NCBI GenBank assembly: GCA_002404605.1
Contig: DHKA01000079.1
Coordinates: 24,310 to 57,450 of the forward strand
From: Clostridiales bacterium UBA4706
GTDB taxonomy: Bacteria; Bacillota; Clostridia; Oscillospirales; Oscillospiraceae
Reading direction: 5' to 3'
Length of the DNA: 33,141 bases
This document shows, in pieces, positions 7,996 through 15,928 of the stretch. Position 1 is the first letter of the stretch, and the number at the start of each line of letters is the position of its first letter. A model generated the notes under the pieces. The model worked only from the letters and a program-made list of their open reading frames with translations. It was not told the DNA's origin and ran no database searches. The position numbers were made by a program, and so were the translations under genes.

Positions 7996-10419
7996 TCAAA
8001 CCTCCGTTTTCGTTTTCTTCCGCCGCTGCGCGAACGCGGTGAGTTTATCCAGCAGCTTGTACATCACATTCATCACCGGCCAGGCGAGCAGCGCGAACAC
8101 CGCAAGTACAAGCGCGCTGAGAAAATCGAGTGTCACGAGATTGAACAGTGCCTTGAGGAACAGAAAGCTCCCCGCAAAGCCGAGCGCGAGCACGCAGATC
8201 ATCGCAAGGCGCAGCTTGTTATAGGGCTTCGCCGTCTGATGCACCATCATAAGCCCCACAACGCCCATCACGCCGGCGCAGATCGTGCTCATGGCGGTGT
8301 CCGGGAGATCGGCGGCCAGATAGAAGAGCATCACGCCGCCGACGAGCAGGATATCCGTGAGTGCCGCCGGGAGCGCGCGCCGCACCACGTTTTTGAGGAA
8401 ATTCCCCCGCACGAGCGAGCGGTTCGGCTCCATGGCGAGGATGAACGCCGGAACGCCGATCGTCATGCAGTTCACAAGCCCGAGCTGCGCGGGGCTGAGC
8501 GGGTACGGCAGAGTGAAGATCAGGCTGATGACCGCCATCGCGATCGAGAACATATTCTTCACAAAGTAGAGCGAAGCGGAGCGCTCGATGTTGTTGATGA
8601 CGCGCCGTCCCTCGGCGACGACGTCCGGGAGCGAGGCGAAGTTCGAGTCCGTAAGCACGATCTGCGATACCTGGCAGGCGACGTCGCTTCCCGAGGCCAC
8701 GGCGATGGAGCAGTCGGCCTCCTTGAGCGCGAGCACATCGTTCACACCGTCGCCGGTCATGGCGACCGTGTGTCCCTGCTTTTTGAGCGCAAGGACGAGC
8801 CGCCGCTTCATCTCCGGCGTTACGCGGCCAAAGACGACGCAGTCACGCGCCGCCTTTTCGACCTGCTCGTCGGTCTCGAGCGTGCGGGCATCCACTGCCC
8901 TGTCCGCATCCGGGATCCCCGCGCGGCGGGCGACCTCGGAAACCGTGAGCGGGTTATCGCCGGAGATCACGCGCACGGAAACGCCTTCGCGCGCGAACCA
9001 CGCGAACGTATCCGGCGCCTCGGCGCGGATCTTGTTGGAGAGCAATATGAGCGAGATCGGCAGGCGCTCGGCGGTAAGTGCCTCGTCCGTGAGCTGCCCG
9101 TCGTAGAGCGCGAGGAGCAGCACGCGGCAGCCCTTCGCGCTGTAATGATCGATCTTTTCCTTATAGGCGTCAAAATCGCCGCCGAGGATGACCTCCGGCG
9201 CGCCGAGAAGGTAGGTTTCGTCCTCGTGGAACGAAACGCCGCCGTATTTCTTCGCGCTCGTGAACGGGAGCGCGGCGATCGCGCGCTGGTTCACCGCGCC
9301 GGTAAAGAATTTGCGCAGGGCGGCCATGGTGTCGTTATCGCCGCTCATCGCCGCGCAGTAGTCCGCCATGATCATGTGGATATCCTCGGCGATGAACCGG
9401 TCGGGGCAGAGCGGGACGATATCGTCCACGATCATTTTGTTTTCCGTCACCGTGCCGGTCTTGTCCACGCAGAGCGTATCGACGCGCGCGAGCGTTTCGA
9501 TGCAGTCCATCTCGCGGCACATCGTCTTTTTCTGTGCCAGACGCAGCACCCCCGCCACGAGTGCGAGACTCGTAAGCAGATACACGCCCTCCGGGATCAT
9601 GCCGACGAGCGCGCCGACCGTGGACGTGACGCCCGCGGGGATGCTCCGGCCGAGCCAGTGGACTTCTTTTACAACGAGCAGCACGCCCATTGGGATGATG
9701 CCGATGCCGATCCATTTGACAAGATCGTTCAGCGCCTTCATCATACCCTTGGCCTGACGCTTTTTCTGCGCTTTCGCGTCGAGCGTCAGACGGCTGACGA
9801 ACGAATCCGCGCCCACGGCGGTGAGCCGCGCACGGCACATGCCGGAGACAAGGAAGCTGCCCGAGAGCAGCGTATCGCCCGGCTCTTTGCGGATCTCGTC
9901 CGCCTCGCCGGTGACGAGCGCTTCGTTCACAAGGCACGTCCCGTCCACCACGACGGCGTCGGCGCACACCTGCTCGCCGGAGGCGAAAAGGACGATATCG
10001 TCCCGCACGAGCGAGGACACGTCCACACGCTTTTCGTGCCCTTCGCGCACAACGGCGCATTGCGGCGCGGTCAATATATTCAGCGCGTCGAGCGCCTTTT
10101 TGCTGCGCAGCTCCTGCACGATGCCGATGACAGCGTTAATAATGACGACGATGATGAACGAAAGGTTCAAAATCGACGCCTTCACCGCTACAAGGCACAG
10201 CGCGAGCACGAGAAACACGAGGTTGAAGTACGTGAGAAGGTTCTCCCGCACGATCTGCCCCGTGGTACGCGTGGGCGGCTCGACCGGGCGATTGCCCCAG
10301 CCCGCGGCGGCGCGCGCGGCGGCTTCGGTCTCGGTGAGACCCTCAAAGGGCGCGGTCTCCTTCACGGCGATCTCCTGCCGGACGGCTTTCTCTTCTTTTT
10401 TGGCGCGGAACAGCTTCAA
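7996..10419 (-). CDS. P-type cation-translocating ATPase (CtpE-like P2 branch)
   Basis: An 807-residue membrane ATPase. All catalytic landmarks are visible: actuator TGE (170-172), M4 'IPEG' (275-278), phosphorylation Asp319 in DKTGT, and the hinge TGDGVND about residue 545. Ten membrane helices are expected, with a six-helix block at the C-terminus. The sequence around M4 ('GMIPEGVYLLTSLALVAGVLRLAQKKTMCREMDCIETLARVD') resembles the CtpE-like cation ATPases, for which calcium transport has been proposed, rather than heavy-metal pumps. No CPC motif or N-terminal metal-binding domain exists. The start is a TTG (10419) preceded by AAAGGA at about 10 nt. It heads a three-gene operon with its own promoter. 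The cation is inferred, not shown. Confidence 0.85.
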   Translation of the reverse strand: MKLFRAKKEEKAVRQEIAVKETAPFEGLTETEAAARAAAGWGNRPVEPPTRTTGQIVRENLLTYFNLVFLVLALCLVAVKASILNLSFIIVVIINAVIGIVQELRSKKALDALNILTAPQCAVVREGHEKRVDVSSLVRDDIVLFASGEQVCADAVVVDGTCLVNEALVTGEADEIRKEPGDTLLSGSFLVSGMCRARLTAVGADSFVSRLTLDAKAQKKRQAKGMMKALNDLVKWIGIGIIPMGVLLVVKEVHWLGRSIPAGVTSTVGALVGMIPEGVYLLTSLALVAGVLRLAQKKTMCREMDCIETLARVDTLCVDKTGTVTENKMIVDDIVPLCPDRFIAEDIHMIMADYCAAMSGDNDTMAALRKFFTGAVNQRAIAALPFTSAKKYGGVSFHEDETYLLGAPEVILGGDFDAYKEKIDHYSAKGCRVLLLALYDGQLTDEALTAERLPISLILLSNKIRAEAPDTFAWFAREGVSVRVISGDNPLTVSEVARRAGIPDADRAVDARTLETDEQVEKAARDCVVFGRVTPEMKRRLVLALKKQGHTVAMTGDGVNDVLALKEADCSIAVASGSDVACQVSQIVLTDSNFASLPDVVAEGRRVINNIERSASLYFVKNMFSIAMAVISLIFTLPYPLSPAQLGLVNCMTIGVPAFILAMEPNRSLVRGNFLKNVVRRALPAALTDILLVGGVMLFYLAADLPDTAMSTICAGVMGVVGLMMVHQTAKPYNKLRLAMICVLALGFAGSFLFLKALFNLVTLDFLSALVLAVFALLAWPVMNVMYKLLDKLTAFAQRRKKTKTEV

Positions 10420-10457
10420 AGCAGCGGTATCCTTTCAAAAAAAATACAGTATTTGTT

Positions 10458-10485
10458 AGTATATCATTTTTTTGCTCTTTTTCAA
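10458..10485 (-). promoter_or_regulatory. Sigma-A promoter of the P-type ATPase operon
   Basis: On the minus strand TTGAAA (10485-10480), 16 bp, TATACT (10463-10458), with an A-rich spacer. It lies directly downstream of the serA terminator. Confidence 0.75.
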
Positions 10486-10508
10486 TAAAGACTCCTTTAA
10501 TTTTATGC

Positions 10509-10545
10509 AAAAATCGCCTGTCTTCGCTTTACAAAGACAGGCGAT
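10509..10545 (-). terminator. Terminator of the serC-serA operon
   Basis: Perfect 12-bp arms (10513-10524 and 10534-10545) with a 9-nt loop. On the minus strand a T tract follows (10513-10509). Confidence 0.85.
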
Positions 10546-10555
10546 CGTCTGTTTT

Positions 10556-11722
10556 TTATCCAAGAAGCCGCACGCGGGTGACGCCGGGAATGGCGCGCAT
10601 CTCCTCCGCCGCCGTTTCATCCAGGCGCTCAGTCGTATCGAAGATCGTGTAGGCGATCTCGCCGCGCGCCTTGTTGAGCATGTGCTCGACGTTGACGTTG
10701 CCCGCGGCGATGATCTCGAGAAACCGGTTGAGCATGCCGGGCTGGTTGCGGTGGATAAGGCACAGGCGGCTCTTCCCGAGCCGGTCGAGCGTCGCGTTCG
10801 GGAGATTGACGCTGTTTCGGATGTTGCCGTTGCGGAGATAGTCCACGATCTCGCGCGCGGCCATGACCGCGCACTTTTCCTCCGCCTCCGGCGTCGTGGC
10901 GCCGAGGTGCGGGAAGCAGACGACATTTTTCTTCCCGACGAGCTTCGCGTTCGGGAAGTCGGTCACGTAGCGCGCGACCTGCCCGCTCTCAATGGCGGCA
11001 AGGAGCGCGTCGTCATCCACGAGCTCGCCGCGGGCAAAGTTCAAAATGCGCATGCCGGGCTTCATTTTCGCAAACGTTTCGGCGTTCAGATAATGGAACG
11101 TCTCCGGTGTGGAGTGGATGTGCATGGTGAGATAGTCGCACGTGCGGAAAAGAACGTTGAGATCCGTGACGTGCTCGACCTTGCTCGAAAGGTTCCACGC
11201 GGAATCGACCGAGAGATACGGATCGTACCCGCTCACCTCCATATCGAGCTTGAGCGCGGCGTTCGCCACGCGCGAGCCGATCGCGCCGAGACCGATGACG
11301 CCGAGACGCTTGCCGGACACCTCCGGCCCGGCGAAGGCGTTCTTCCCTTTTTCCACGAGCGCGGGGATCTTATCGCCCTCCGGGGCGAGGGATTCCACCC
11401 ACTCGACCGCGCCGACGATGTCGCGCGAGGCCATCGTGAGCGCGCAGAGCAGAAGCTCCTTGACCGAATCGGCGTTCGCGCCGGGAGTGTTGAACACCGC
11501 GATGCCCTCCGCAGTGCAGCGCTCAATGGGGATGTTGTCCACGCCGATACCGGCGCGGCCGATGCACAGAAGCTCCTTATTGAATACGGCGTCGTGCAGC
11601 TTGGCCGAGCGGATGAGAAGCGCGTCGGGCGTGGTCTCGTCGGGGCTGACCGCGCAGTTTTCCGCTTTCAGCTCGTCAAGCCCCTTTTCCGCAATGGCAT
11701 TCATGGTTTTTATATTAAACAT
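10556..11722 (-). CDS. serA: D-3-phosphoglycerate dehydrogenase
   Basis: A 388-residue NAD-dependent enzyme for the first step of serine synthesis (3-phosphoglycerate to 3-phosphohydroxypyruvate). The Rossmann GLGAIG is at 144-149, Arg231 in 'NFARGELVDD', and catalytic His272 in 'PHLGATT'. A single C-terminal ACT domain (about 319-388) probably senses serine. It is the short clostridial form. The usual 'LDVFxxEP' segment carrying the catalytic Glu reads 'YVTDFPN' (252-258), a variant I associate with this subfamily. The start at 11722 overlaps the end of serC by 8 nt, with GAGG inside serC as ribosome-binding site; a GTG/ATG reading further upstream has no such site. Cotranscribed with serC; no serB is in the window. 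Confidence 0.92.
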   Translation of the reverse strand: MFNIKTMNAIAEKGLDELKAENCAVSPDETTPDALLIRSAKLHDAVFNKELLCIGRAGIGVDNIPIERCTAEGIAVFNTPGANADSVKELLLCALTMASRDIVGAVEWVESLAPEGDKIPALVEKGKNAFAGPEVSGKRLGVIGLGAIGSRVANAALKLDMEVSGYDPYLSVDSAWNLSSKVEHVTDLNVLFRTCDYLTMHIHSTPETFHYLNAETFAKMKPGMRILNFARGELVDDDALLAAIESGQVARYVTDFPNAKLVGKKNVVCFPHLGATTPEAEEKCAVMAAREIVDYLRNGNIRNSVNLPNATLDRLGKSRLCLIHRNQPGMLNRFLEIIAAGNVNVEHMLNKARGEIAYTIFDTTERLDETAAEEMRAIPGVTRVRLLG

Positions 11723-12806
11723 GGTGTTTTGCCTCAAATTCTTTCATGGTCTCCACCAGACGGAGGACGCCCTCCTCCGGCATGGCGTTATAGAGCGACG
11801 CGCGCATCCCGCCCGCGACGCGGTGGCCCTTGAGATTGCGCAGCCCCCGCTCGAGCGAGAATTTCACGAACTCGGCGTCCGTACCGGCGTCTCCCGTGCG
11901 GAACGTTACGTTCATATCGCTGCGGCTCGCGCGCTCGGCGCAGCCATGGAAGAGCGCGCTCTCGTCCAGATAATCATAGAGGAGCTTCGCCTTGGCGCTC
12001 TTGCGCTTTTCCATGCCCGCAACGCCGCCCTGCTTTTCGAGCCAGTCGAGCACGAGGCCAAGGAGATAGATGTTGTAGCACGGGGGCGTATTGTACATGG
12101 AATCCTTGTCGATCATGCGCTGATAGCTCATCATCAGCGGCGTGATGGCGCGCTCGTGTCCGGCAAGAGAGCGGTCGATGATCACGACCGTCAGCCCTGC
12201 GGGGGCCATGTTCTTCTGCGCCCCGGCATAGACGATGCCGAATTTCGACACGTCCACCGGGTGCGAAAGGATCTCCGAGGACATGTCGCACACGAGCGGC
12301 ACGCTGCCGGTCTCCGGCACATACTTCCACGCCGTGCCGAAGATCGTATTGTTGGCGCAGTAATAAAAGTACTTTGCCTCCGGCGAAAGTACGAGCTCCT
12401 CCTGCGCCGGGATACGGTCAAAGCCGGTGCTCTCGCTCGAGGCCGCGATATGCACACGGCAGTATTTTTCCGCTTCCTTCGCGGCGATATTGGCAAAGTT
12501 ACCGGTCACGGCGTAGTCCACGGTGTCGCCCTCGGCGGTCAGATTGAGCGGGATCATCGAAAACTGGAGCGACGCGCCGCCCTGCAAAAACAATATCTCG
12601 TACGTGTCCGGCACGGAGAGCGCCTTTTTGAGCTTTGCTTTCGTCGCGGCAAATATATCCATAAATTCCCGGCTGCGGTGGCTCATCTCCATCACGGAGA
12701 GACCGCTGCCGTGATAGTTCAGCAGCTCGGCTGCCGCCGTTTGCAGCACCTCCGCCGGCAGCACGGACGGCCCGGCGGAGAAATTGAATACGTCCTCGCG
12801 GTTCAT
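11715..12806 (-). CDS. serC: Phosphoserine aminotransferase
   Basis: A 363-residue class-V PLP aminotransferase converting 3-phosphohydroxypyruvate and glutamate to phosphoserine (second step of serine synthesis). The N-terminal 'FNFSAGPSVLP' (7-17) and 'HRSREF' (43-48) are SerC signatures, 'FLQGGAS' (73-79) binds PLP phosphate, and Lys198 in 'YAGAQKNM' forms the Schiff base. ATG 12806 follows AAGGAAG. It is the first gene of the serC-serA operon; the order and 8-nt overlap point to tight coupling. The leader contains a small CCCCG-CGAAC-CGGGG hairpin, which is too weak to claim as a regulatory element. Confidence 0.94.
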   Translation of the reverse strand: MNREDVFNFSAGPSVLPAEVLQTAAAELLNYHGSGLSVMEMSHRSREFMDIFAATKAKLKKALSVPDTYEILFLQGGASLQFSMIPLNLTAEGDTVDYAVTGNFANIAAKEAEKYCRVHIAASSESTGFDRIPAQEELVLSPEAKYFYYCANNTIFGTAWKYVPETGSVPLVCDMSSEILSHPVDVSKFGIVYAGAQKNMAPAGLTVVIIDRSLAGHERAITPLMMSYQRMIDKDSMYNTPPCYNIYLLGLVLDWLEKQGGVAGMEKRKSAKAKLLYDYLDESALFHGCAERASRSDMNVTFRTGDAGTDAEFVKFSLERGLRNLKGHRVAGGMRASLYNAMPEEGVLRLVETMKEFEAKHHV

Positions 12807-12861
12807 GGCTGGACTTCCTTTCCGGTTTTCCCCGGTTCGCGGGGTTATGGCGATTTGGTTT

Positions 12862-12890
12862 ATTATATACCCAACGAATTAGTCTGTCAA
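12862..12890 (-). promoter_or_regulatory. Consensus sigma-A promoter of serC-serA
   Basis: On the minus strand a perfect TTGACA (12890-12885), 17-bp spacer, and perfect TATAAT (12867-12862). The stop codon of mtaB (TGA, 12889-12887) is the TGA inside this -35 hexamer. Confidence 0.92.
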
Positions 12891-14179
12891 AGCGCCGTAC
12901 CGACAAGCATTTCACCGCGCACGCCGGTGATTTTTACTTTTCTTACAACGCCGTGCGGCATATCGCCCGGCGCGGCGACCTCGGTATAGTTCTCGGCGTG
13001 GCCGCGGCTCTCGCCGTCCGACTCCGTTTCGAAAATGACTTCGAGCGTTTTGCCGACGCAGGACGTAAGATATTCCCGCCGCATCCGCTCCGCAATGCGC
13101 GCGGCTCTCGCGGCGCGCGCGGCCTTTTCGCTCTTTTCGATCTGGCCGGGCATATCCGCCGCCTTCGTGCCGGGGCGGACGGAATACGGGAACACGTGCA
13201 TCTGTGCAAAGGCGCATTTTTCGATGAAGGCGAGCGTCTGCGAAAATTCCTCCTCCGTCTCGCCGGGGAAACCGGTGATGAGATCAGTCGTGAGAGCGCA
13301 GCCGGGGAAAGCCGCGCGCAGCCGCTCCGTGACGGCGAAAAACTCCGCGGTCGTATACTTCCGGCGCATGCGCGCAAGCGTCGCGTCGCACCCGGACTGC
13401 ATGGAGAGATGGAAGTGCGGGCAGACGTTGAGTTTGGCAAGGCGGGCGACAAATTCGTCCGTCACGACCGTCGGCTCGAGCGAGCCGAGATGGATGCGGG
13501 CGCCGCTCGCGCCCGCAGCGACGGCTTCGAGCGCGTCGATGAGCGTTTTGCCGTTTTTGAGATCCTTGCCCCACGAGGCGATCTCGATGCCGGTGACGAC
13601 GATCTCCTTATAGCCCTGCGCGGCGAGCGACGCTGCCTCCGCCGCGCACCGGTCCTCCGGCAGCGAGAGCACGCGCCCGCGCGCAAACGGAATGATGCAG
13701 TAGGTGCAGAAATTGTCGCACCCGTCCTGAATTTTCAGATACGCGCGCGCATGCCCGGCGTAGGCCCCGGCGGGCAGCTCCTCAAAGCCGGTGCGCCGGA
13801 AGGGATCGTCGAGCTTCGTTACGCTCTCTCCCGTCCCGCGCTCCGCCGCGGCGGTCTCCACGGCACGGACAAAGCCCTGCCGGTCGCCGGTGCCGAAGAG
13901 GACATCCGCGCCGAGCGACGCGGCTTCGGCGGCGTCCACCTGGCTCCAGCAGCCGCAGAGCGCCGTGAGCGCGCCGGGGTTTTCGCGCTGGAGACGGCGA
14001 ACGGTCTGGCGCACCTTGCGCGCGCCTTCGGCTGTGACGGCGCAGGTATTGACGATCACGGCGTCCGCGCTCTCCCCTCCGGCGCACGGCGTGTGGCCGT
14101 GGCTCTGGAGCAGCTGCTCCATCGCCTCGGATTCGTACTGGTTGACCTTGCAGCCGAGAGTGGCTATAATGTACTTCAT
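12887..14179 (-). CDS. mtaB: tRNA (t6A37-C2) methylthiotransferase
   Basis: A 430-residue radical-SAM enzyme that adds the 2-methylthio group to t6A37 of ANN-decoding tRNAs. The N-terminal MTTase domain carries three cluster cysteines (Cys10 in 'LGCKVNQYE', Cys46 in 'VNTCAVT', Cys77 in 'CGCWSQ'). The radical-SAM motif is C154-x3-C158-x2-C161 in 'GCDNFCTYCIIPFARG'. A TRAM RNA-binding domain closes the chain (about 365-430). 'LGCKVNQYESEAM' distinguishes the MtaB/YqeV branch from MiaB. AGGAG stands about 10 nt before ATG 14179. It is divergent from the cysteine desulfurase gene with only 30 bp between start codons. No terminator separates it from serC, so read-through is likely. Confidence 0.92.
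   Translation of the reverse strand: MKYIIATLGCKVNQYESEAMEQLLQSHGHTPCAGGESADAVIVNTCAVTAEGARKVRQTVRRLQRENPGALTALCGCWSQVDAAEAASLGADVLFGTGDRQGFVRAVETAAAERGTGESVTKLDDPFRRTGFEELPAGAYAGHARAYLKIQDGCDNFCTYCIIPFARGRVLSLPEDRCAAEAASLAAQGYKEIVVTGIEIASWGKDLKNGKTLIDALEAVAAGASGARIHLGSLEPTVVTDEFVARLAKLNVCPHFHLSMQSGCDATLARMRRKYTTAEFFAVTERLRAAFPGCALTTDLITGFPGETEEEFSQTLAFIEKCAFAQMHVFPYSVRPGTKAADMPGQIEKSEKAARAARAARIAERMRREYLTSCVGKTLEVIFETESDGESRGHAENYTEVAAPGDMPHGVVRKVKITGVRGEMLVGTAL
14142..14170 (+). promoter_or_regulatory. Strong promoter of the cysteine desulfurase, inside mtaB
   Basis: TTGACC (14142-14147), 17-bp spacer, perfect TATAAT (14165-14170) on the plus strand. It lies entirely within the first codons of the oppositely oriented mtaB. 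The predicted start is about 14177, giving a leader of about 33 nt. Confidence 0.78.
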
Positions 14180-14209
14180 AGAAAGACGCTCCTCAAAGGA
14201 TGTATGGAT

Positions 14210-15343
14210 ATGGAAATTTATCTCGATAACGCCGCCACGACCCGCGTATGCCCGGAGGCGGTGGACGCGGCGTATAAGGCGATGACGGAAGGGTACGGCA
14301 ACCCCGGCTCAACGCACAGGCTGGGGCGCGAAGCGCGCGCGGTGCTGGACGATTCCCGCAAAAAGCTCGCCGCCGCGCTCGGGTGCAGCGCGAAGGAAGT
14401 GTACTTTACCTCCGGCGGCACGGAGAGCGATAACTGGGCCATTCTGGAGGGCGCGTATCTCCAGCGGCGTCACGGGCGGCATATTATCTCCTCCGCCGCG
14501 GAGCACGACGCCGTGCGAAAGCCGCTCGAAAGGCTCGCGCGCGAGGGCTGGGAGATCACGCTTCTCTCCCCCGACAGCACCGGCGCGATATCCGCGGACG
14601 CGGTGCGCGAGGCACTGCGCGAGGATACGGCGCTTGTAACGCTTATGATGGTCAACAATGAGACCGGCGCCGTGACGGACATCGCAGGCATAGCCCGGAC
14701 GCTGCGCGAGGCAAAGTCCAAAGCGCTTCTTCACACCGACGCGGTGCAGGGCTTTATGAAAGAGCCGTTTTCCGCCAAAACGCTCGGCGCGGACATGATA
14801 TCCGTGAGCGGCCACAAGGTCCACGCCCCCAAGGGCATCGGCGCGCTGTACATCCGGCAGGGACTGAAGCTCCCGGCACACATTCTCGGCGGCGGACAGG
14901 AGGAAGGGCTGCGCTCCGGCACCGAGCCGATGCCGCAGATCGCCGCCTTCGGCGAGGCGGTGCGCATCGCAAAGGCCGAAATGCCGGAGGCAAACCGGCG
15001 CATGGAGGCACTGCGCGCGCAGTGCGTGCAGACGCTCACCGGCACCGTACCCGATATCGTATTCCTCGGCGGCGGCAGCGCGCACATTCTCTCTCTCTCC
15101 CTGCCAGGCTACCGCAGCGAGGTTTTGATGAACTATCTCGAAGCGAAGGGCGTTTATGTTTCCAAAAGCAGCGCCTGCAAGCGCGGCAAACGCAGCCATG
15201 TGCTCGAAGCCATCGGCGCGCCGGACAAGGTCATCGACGGGGCGCTTCGCATTTCGTTCTCGCGCTATACGACCGCGGAGGAATGCGTTTCCTTTTGTGA
15301 AGCGCTCGCCGCCGCGCACCGGGAGCTTTACCCTTCCCTTTAA
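14210..15343 (+). CDS. Cysteine desulfurase (NifS/IscS type)
   Basis: A 377-residue PLP enzyme that releases sulfur from cysteine as a persulfide for Fe-S clusters or tRNA thiolation. 'YLDNAATT' opens the protein, His99 ('AAEHDAV') stacks on PLP, Lys203 in 'SGHKVHAPKG' forms the aldimine, and Cys323 in 'SSACKRGKRS' is the catalytic cysteine. Length and Cys loop fit the NifS/IscS class rather than SufS. ATG 14210 is preferred over ATG 14204 because AAAGGA (14195-14200) is 9 nt from the former and only 3 nt from the latter. It is divergent from mtaB, itself an Fe-S/sulfur-using tRNA enzyme, so a shared sulfur-supply role is plausible. No scaffold gene (iscU) or thiI is adjacent here. Confidence 0.92.
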   Translation: MEIYLDNAATTRVCPEAVDAAYKAMTEGYGNPGSTHRLGREARAVLDDSRKKLAAALGCSAKEVYFTSGGTESDNWAILEGAYLQRRHGRHIISSAAEHDAVRKPLERLAREGWEITLLSPDSTGAISADAVREALREDTALVTLMMVNNETGAVTDIAGIARTLREAKSKALLHTDAVQGFMKEPFSAKTLGADMISVSGHKVHAPKGIGALYIRQGLKLPAHILGGGQEEGLRSGTEPMPQIAAFGEAVRIAKAEMPEANRRMEALRAQCVQTLTGTVPDIVFLGGGSAHILSLSLPGYRSEVLMNYLEAKGVYVSKSSACKRGKRSHVLEAIGAPDKVIDGALRISFSRYTTAEECVSFCEALAAAHRELYPSL

Positions 15344-15361
15344 TCAATCTATTTTACTCAT

Positions 15362-15397
15362 ACGCCGCCGCAGCGTCAAGAGCTGCGGCGGCGTGTT
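15362..15397 (+). terminator. GC-rich hairpin after the cysteine desulfurase gene
   Basis: Perfect 12-bp arms (15362-15373 and 15383-15394) followed only by GTTTG. It is a weak terminator or an mRNA-stabilising 3' hairpin before the GNAT remnant. Confidence 0.6.
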
Positions 15398-15414
15398 TGA
15401 GAGGAGGAATTCTT

Positions 15415-15699
15415 TTGACCGAAACGGATCTTTCTCTTTATGCCGTCGGAACGCTCACGGATGAGGAAGCGCGCGTGGCCGTGGCGTGGCGTTATGACGG
15501 AGAGTACGCCGTCTACAACTTTCCCTCCTGGGACGAATGCGCCGCGCGCGGCTGCACGCCGGTGCAGCTTGCCGTGCGCACGTTCAATACCCGCGCCGTC
15601 CGCTGCTACGAGCACGCCGGGTTCAGGATCATCGACAAACGCTGTGAAGCTCTCGGCACCGCGCCCGGAGAAATGTACATCATGCAGACCACAGTTTGA
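15415..15699 (+). pseudogene. GNAT N-acetyltransferase with an internal in-frame deletion
   Basis: An open frame of 94 codons from TTG 15415, with GAGGAGG (15401-15407) at 7 nt. The N-terminal part ('TLTDEEARVAVAWRYDGEYAVYNFPSWDE') is the usual beginning of a GNAT family in which 'WRYxGEYAVYNFPSW' is conserved. It then jumps, around residue 40, to the C-terminal helix and strand ('VQLAVRTFNTRAVRCYEHAGF'). The middle, about 70-80 residues holding the acetyl-CoA-binding Q/RxxGxG/A loop, is missing. Full-length relatives are about 160-170 residues. The frame is intact, so a small protein may be made, but it should not acetylate. I call it a decayed gene; a genuine short protein is less likely. 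Confidence 0.7.
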
Positions 15700-15703
15700 T
15701 CTC

Positions 15704-15714
15704 TCTCAAACGAG
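15704..15714. repeat. 11-bp motif shared with 23301-23311 in inverse orientation
   Basis: TCTCAAACGAG just after the GNAT remnant recurs, reverse-complemented, at the hairpin cluster near 23.3 kb. It may be the edge of a dispersed intergenic repeat of this genome; two copies alone are weak evidence. Confidence 0.35.
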
Positions 15715-15726
15715 TTCCCCTTCGTT

Positions 15727-15755
15727 AGGCTCTCTCATGCGAGGGAGCCTTTTTC
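15727..15755 (+). terminator. Terminator after the GNAT remnant
   Basis: AGGCTCTCTC (15727-15736) pairs with GAGGGAGCCT (15741-15750) with one wobble. The loop is ATGC, followed by TTTTTCT. Confidence 0.85.
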
Positions 15756-15771
15756 TATTTATGAATAAAAT

Positions 15772-15796
15772 TAACGAAAAGTAACGTTATGTAACC
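15772..15796 (+). promoter_or_regulatory. Three 10-bp phased TAAC repeats upstream of the D,D-carboxypeptidase
   Basis: TTAACG, GTAACG and GTAACC begin at 15771, 15781 and 15791, each followed by a 4-bp AT-rich spacer, so one copy per helical turn. Such direct repeats are typical binding sites of OmpR/PhoB-family response regulators. The WalR box (TGTWAH-N5-TGTWAH) is similar but has an 11-bp period. The target would be the cell-wall gene at 15959. Confidence 0.45.
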
Positions 15797-15904
15797 CATA
15801 ATGTGAATATTGAGAAGGCGGACAAGCCGTATTCACTGTGGAAAACTCTGTGGGAAATGTTCAAAACTCTTTTATTTCCTATTATTTCCCGGCGCGGGAC
15901 AAAA

Positions 15905-15928
15905 ATGAATATTCATAGTCTATTCATA
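15905..15928. promoter_or_regulatory. Palindrome and repeated TATTCATA near the D,D-carboxypeptidase start
   Basis: ATGAATATTCAT (15905-15916) is a perfect 12-bp palindrome. TATTCATA occurs at 15910-15917 and again at 15921-15928 (11-bp step), with an inverted copy at 15760-15767. It lies 31-54 bp before the ATG, where a repressor or an alternative sigma factor could act. The 15756-15958 gap otherwise shows no convincing sigma-A promoter. Confidence 0.4.

Noticed and set aside
8239..10488. 749-codon open frame on the plus strand
   Set aside because: Antisense to the P-type ATPase; Arg/His/Asp-rich translation with no domain and no ribosome-binding site.
12953..14200. Upstream extension of the cysteine desulfurase frame through mtaB
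   Set aside because: The frame is open but antisense to mtaB. The true start is at 14210, with its own ribosome-binding site and the 'YLDNAATT' N-terminus.
15860..15885. TTCAAA...TATTAT as a sigma-A promoter for the carboxypeptidase
   Set aside because: The spacer is only 14 bp.
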